Shown: piece after piece, positions 61,600-64,000 of the stretch
Layout: each line of letters starts with the position of its first letter
Numbering within the stretch: position 1 is the first letter of the stretch
Assembly: GCA_910576785.1 (NCBI GenBank)
Contig: CAJTJG010000010.1
Location: 1 to 64,000, forward strand
Source of the DNA: an uncultured Duncaniella sp.
GTDB lineage: Bacteria > Bacteroidota > Bacteroidia > Bacteroidales > Muribaculaceae
Length of the DNA: 64,000 nucleotides
Direction of reading: 5' to 3'
Notes under the pieces: model-generated
Database searches by the model: none
What the model was told of the DNA's origin: nothing
The model's input: the letters and a program-made list of their open reading frames with translations, nothing else
Program-made: the position numbers and the translations under genes

Positions 61600-62553
61600 A
61601 TGGAAAAGGATAAGATAAAGACCAAGTACAAGACCATAATGACATGGGAGGGGGGACAGCGTCTCTTCAACTTCGCCTACAGCATCGGCGCGGCCATCGT
61701 CATATGGGGTGCGCTTTTCAAGATACTCCACCTGCCGGGTGGCAACACGCTCCTGTGCATAGGCATGGGTACTGAGGTCCTCATGTTCATTCTCACGGCT
61801 TTTGACCGTCCACCCAAGGAATATCATTGGGAGGAGGTCTTTCCCGAGCTTGACAAGAAAAACGGTGAGACCGCAGGCACCACACGTCTGTCAGGCGGAA
61901 GCACTGTGATAGTGGGTGGAGGATCGATGGATGCCTCCGCTGCCGACGGGGCCGTGGTGGCTTCGGCGGGAGTCAACCCGCTCAGCCTCTCGCCCGACGA
62001 CACACGCTCGCTCAGCGAGAGCATACAGCGCATGAGCGCCGCCGCCGAGCAGCTGTCAAAAATGGCCGAACTCACCACGGCCACGCAGGAGTATCTCTCG
62101 CAGATGAGTGCCATATCAGAACAGATGCAGCAGCTGCGCCAGACCACCGAGGCCCTCAACAATGTGTCTAACGTGCTCCTCCAGAGCTATACCGCCATCA
62201 CCGAGAATTCGGCCGGCATCACCGAGAACTCGCGTGGCTACATATCGCAGATGGGCGATCTAAACCGCAATCTCGGCGGTCTCAACACCATCTACGAGAT
62301 CCAGCTCAAGAGTGTGTCGTCACAGCTCGAGAGCATAGACCGTGTGAACCGTGGCATCAAGGATATACGCGACATGTATGAGAAGAGTGCCTCGCAGAGT
62401 GCCCGCTATTGCGAGGAGACAGAGAAGATGGCACGCTACATGCAGCAGCTCAACCAGGTGTATGAGAAGATGCTCCACGCCATGACGGTCAATATGTATC
62501 GCCCGATGATGAACGATATACCCGGTGCGTCAAGCTCGGGTGCCGTCCAGTGA
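61600..62553 (+). CDS. gldL: T9SS inner membrane motor protein GldL/PorL
   Basis: A 317-residue inner-membrane protein. Two helices lie near residues 23-44 and 51-70 (SIGAAIVIWGALFKILHLPG), where a Glu in TEVLMFILTAFDRP is thought to carry protons; a long cytoplasmic coiled coil follows (about 120-300). GldL and GldM form the proton-driven rotary motor of the T9SS. It lies 42 bp before gldM. Confidence 0.95.
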   Translation: MEKDKIKTKYKTIMTWEGGQRLFNFAYSIGAAIVIWGALFKILHLPGGNTLLCIGMGTEVLMFILTAFDRPPKEYHWEEVFPELDKKNGETAGTTRLSGGSTVIVGGGSMDASAADGAVVASAGVNPLSLSPDDTRSLSESIQRMSAAAEQLSKMAELTTATQEYLSQMSAISEQMQQLRQTTEALNNVSNVLLQSYTAITENSAGITENSRGYISQMGDLNRNLGGLNTIYEIQLKSVSSQLESIDRVNRGIKDIRDMYEKSASQSARYCEETEKMARYMQQLNQVYEKMLHAMTVNMYRPMMNDIPGASSSGAVQ

Positions 62554-62595
62554 ATCCTGTATACCAAAAGAATCAATCCCACCATCAATTAATAA

Positions 62596-64000
62596 ATGGC
62601 TGAATCAGTAGTAAGGCTCTCCCCAAGGCAGAAGATGATAAACCTCATGTATATCGTCCTCACCGCCATGCTCGCCCTGAACGTATCGAGCGATGTGCTC
62701 GACGGTTTCGTGCAGGTCGAGGACGGCCTGGCGCGTACCAACGCCAATGTGGGCCGTCGCAACGATGCCATCTATGCCCAGCTCGAGAGCTTCACCCAGC
62801 AGAATCCCGGCAAAGGTGCTCCATGGCTCGACAAGGCCTCTGATGTGCGTCGCCGTGCAGCCGATCTGTATTCCCTCGTCGACTCGCTCAAAAGAGCCAT
62901 TGTCATAGAGGCCGACGGTGAGGAGGGCGATGTGGCTGATATCAATCGCCGTGACGATCTTGAGTCGGCAGCCGTGGTGATGCTGTCCGCAGGTCATGGC
63001 GAGGGCCCTAAGCTCAGGGAGAGAATAGATCTCTACCGCGACTTCGTGACTTCGCTTGTGGCTGACTCCACAAAGCGGGCCAGCATAGACGAGGCACTCT
63101 CCACAAGTCCGTTCCGTCGCCCCGGCACCGTGCAGGCTCAGGCATGGGAGGAGGCTAAGTTCGAGAATCAGCCCGTAGTGGCTGCCGTGACCCTCCTCAC
63201 GAAGCTGCAGAACGATATACGCTATGCCGAGGGCGAGGCCCTGGCAAACCTGCTCGCTGCGGTCGATGCCGGCGATGTGCGTGTCAACGAACTCAACGCG
63301 TTCGTGATACCGCAGTCGCGAATGGTGATGCGTGGTGGCCGCTATTCGGCCAATATCGTGCTTGCGGCAGTCGATACGACCGCACGTCCCGACATTTTTG
63401 TGGGTGGCAGAAAGCTCCCCGGTGACGGACGCTACGAGTTCAACACCACATCGACAGGAACGTTCGATTATTCCGGATATATAGAGGTGGCTCACGGAGA
63501 TGGCTCCACAACCCGTCATCCTTTCCAGTCGAGCTATACCGTGATGGAGCCTACAGCCACAGTGTCGGCCACCATGATGAATGTGCTCTACGCCGGTATC
63601 AACAATCCGATGAGCATATCGGTGCCCGGAGTGCCTATGAATGGTGTGTCGGCCACGATGACCAACGGCTCGCTGACGCGTCAGGGTGACACGTGGATAG
63701 CACGTCCTGCCAAGGTGGGCGAGAATGCCACCATCACCGTCACGGCAAATATTGACGGACGCCCGCAGACGGTGGCCACATCGACATTCCGTGTGCGCAA
63801 GCTCCCCGATCCGGTTGCATTCATCAGCTTTACAGGTCAGAACGGAGCCAAGGACCGCTATAAGGGTGGCAAACCATTCTCCAAGACACTTCTTGCGTCA
63901 GCCCCGGGTATCGAGGCTGCTATCGACGATGATATGCTCAACATCGACTTCCAGGTACTCGGATTCGAGACGGTTTTCTTTGACCAGATGGGCAATGCCA
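62596..64000 (+). CDS. gldM: T9SS motor protein GldM/PorM (5' part, cut by window end)
   Basis: The first 468 codons of gldM; the window ends before the stop. A membrane helix near residues 15-34 (RQKMINLMYIVLTAMLALNV) is followed by a helical domain and the elongated periplasmic D2-D4 beta domains (VFRPRK-type segments). GldM of about 510-520 residues is usual, so little is missing. GldM spans the periplasm and links the GldL motor to the GldK/GldN ring; gldN is expected just beyond the window. Confidence 0.95.
   Translation, partial: MAESVVRLSPRQKMINLMYIVLTAMLALNVSSDVLDGFVQVEDGLARTNANVGRRNDAIYAQLESFTQQNPGKGAPWLDKASDVRRRAADLYSLVDSLKRAIVIEADGEEGDVADINRRDDLESAAVVMLSAGHGEGPKLRERIDLYRDFVTSLVADSTKRASIDEALSTSPFRRPGTVQAQAWEEAKFENQPVVAAVTLLTKLQNDIRYAEGEALANLLAAVDAGDVRVNELNAFVIPQSRMVMRGGRYSANIVLAAVDTTARPDIFVGGRKLPGDGRYEFNTTSTGTFDYSGYIEVAHGDGSTTRHPFQSSYTVMEPTATVSATMMNVLYAGINNPMSISVPGVPMNGVSATMTNGSLTRQGDTWIARPAKVGENATITVTANIDGRPQTVATSTFRVRKLPDPVAFISFTGQNGAKDRYKGGKPFSKTLLASAPGIEAAIDDDMLNIDFQVLGFETVFFDQMGNA

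Overview
This window is a chromosomal stretch from a member of the Bacteroidales, most likely a GC-rich gut lineage such as the Muribaculaceae (family level is inference). The evidence is Bacteroidetes-type promoters (TTTG, about 20 nt, TAnnTTTG), no Shine-Dalgarno sequences, type IX secretion (T9SS) genes (porU, porT, porP, gldH, gldK, gldL, gldM), an Omp28 lipoprotein, NhaD, nspC, and a succinate-pathway Na+-pumping methylmalonyl-CoA decarboxylase operon. No rRNA, CRISPR array, prophage, integrase or transposase gene was seen.

Layout. 0.1-5.1 kb: a minus-strand TolC/HlyD/two ABC-2 permease efflux operon with no ATPase gene beside it. 5.3-8.3 kb: an AT-rich accessory patch with a 43-residue secreted peptide, a four-helix membrane protein, a basic hypothetical protein and a TPR-membrane-HTH regulator. 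8.4-11.1 kb: pdxJ-exbB-exbD-tonB. 11.2-13.2 kb: a shortened ACT-like protein, nadK and a YgjP-type metalloprotease. 13.4-19.3 kb: the branched-chain amino acid operon ilvD-ilvB-ilvN-acyl-ACP thioesterase-ilvC, followed on the other strand by ilvE and an HD hydrolase gene. 21-25.7 kb: an SGNH hydrolase, then a TlpA/DUF6029-like/Omp28/T9SS-cargo cassette. 25.9-27.5 kb: a GH43-type glycosidase.

27.5-36.2 kb: gldH, ricT and rny in one operon, a possible 6S-like RNA, zapA with a ZapB-like partner, fmt and porU. 36.3-38.3 kb: tRNA-Leu, recO, and rpsT between two identical tRNA-Glu genes. 38.3-43.7 kb: a TonB-dependent-receptor-like barrel, a lipoprotein, nhaD, tcdA and a small unknown gene. 44-48.7 kb: the mce-mmdA-oadG-biotin carrier-oadB operon for propionate formation and Na+ export. 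48.8-55.6 kb: C69 dipeptidase-pcrA-nspC-GT2-radC. 55.8-58.3 kb: aquaporin, then PadR and PspC. 58.3 kb to the end: porT-porP-gldK-gldL-gldM, with gldM cut by the window edge.

The most unusual items are: (1) a dispersed family of long palindromic repeats, four copies, always at gene 3' ends; (2) the AT-rich locus pairing a tiny secreted peptide with a TPR-TM-HTH receptor; (3) a nadK neighbour that has lost its CBS domains; (4) an OadG subunit with an N-terminal lamin-tail-like domain; (5) rny and ricT in one operon. All functions are assigned by reading the translated sequences; no database search was run.
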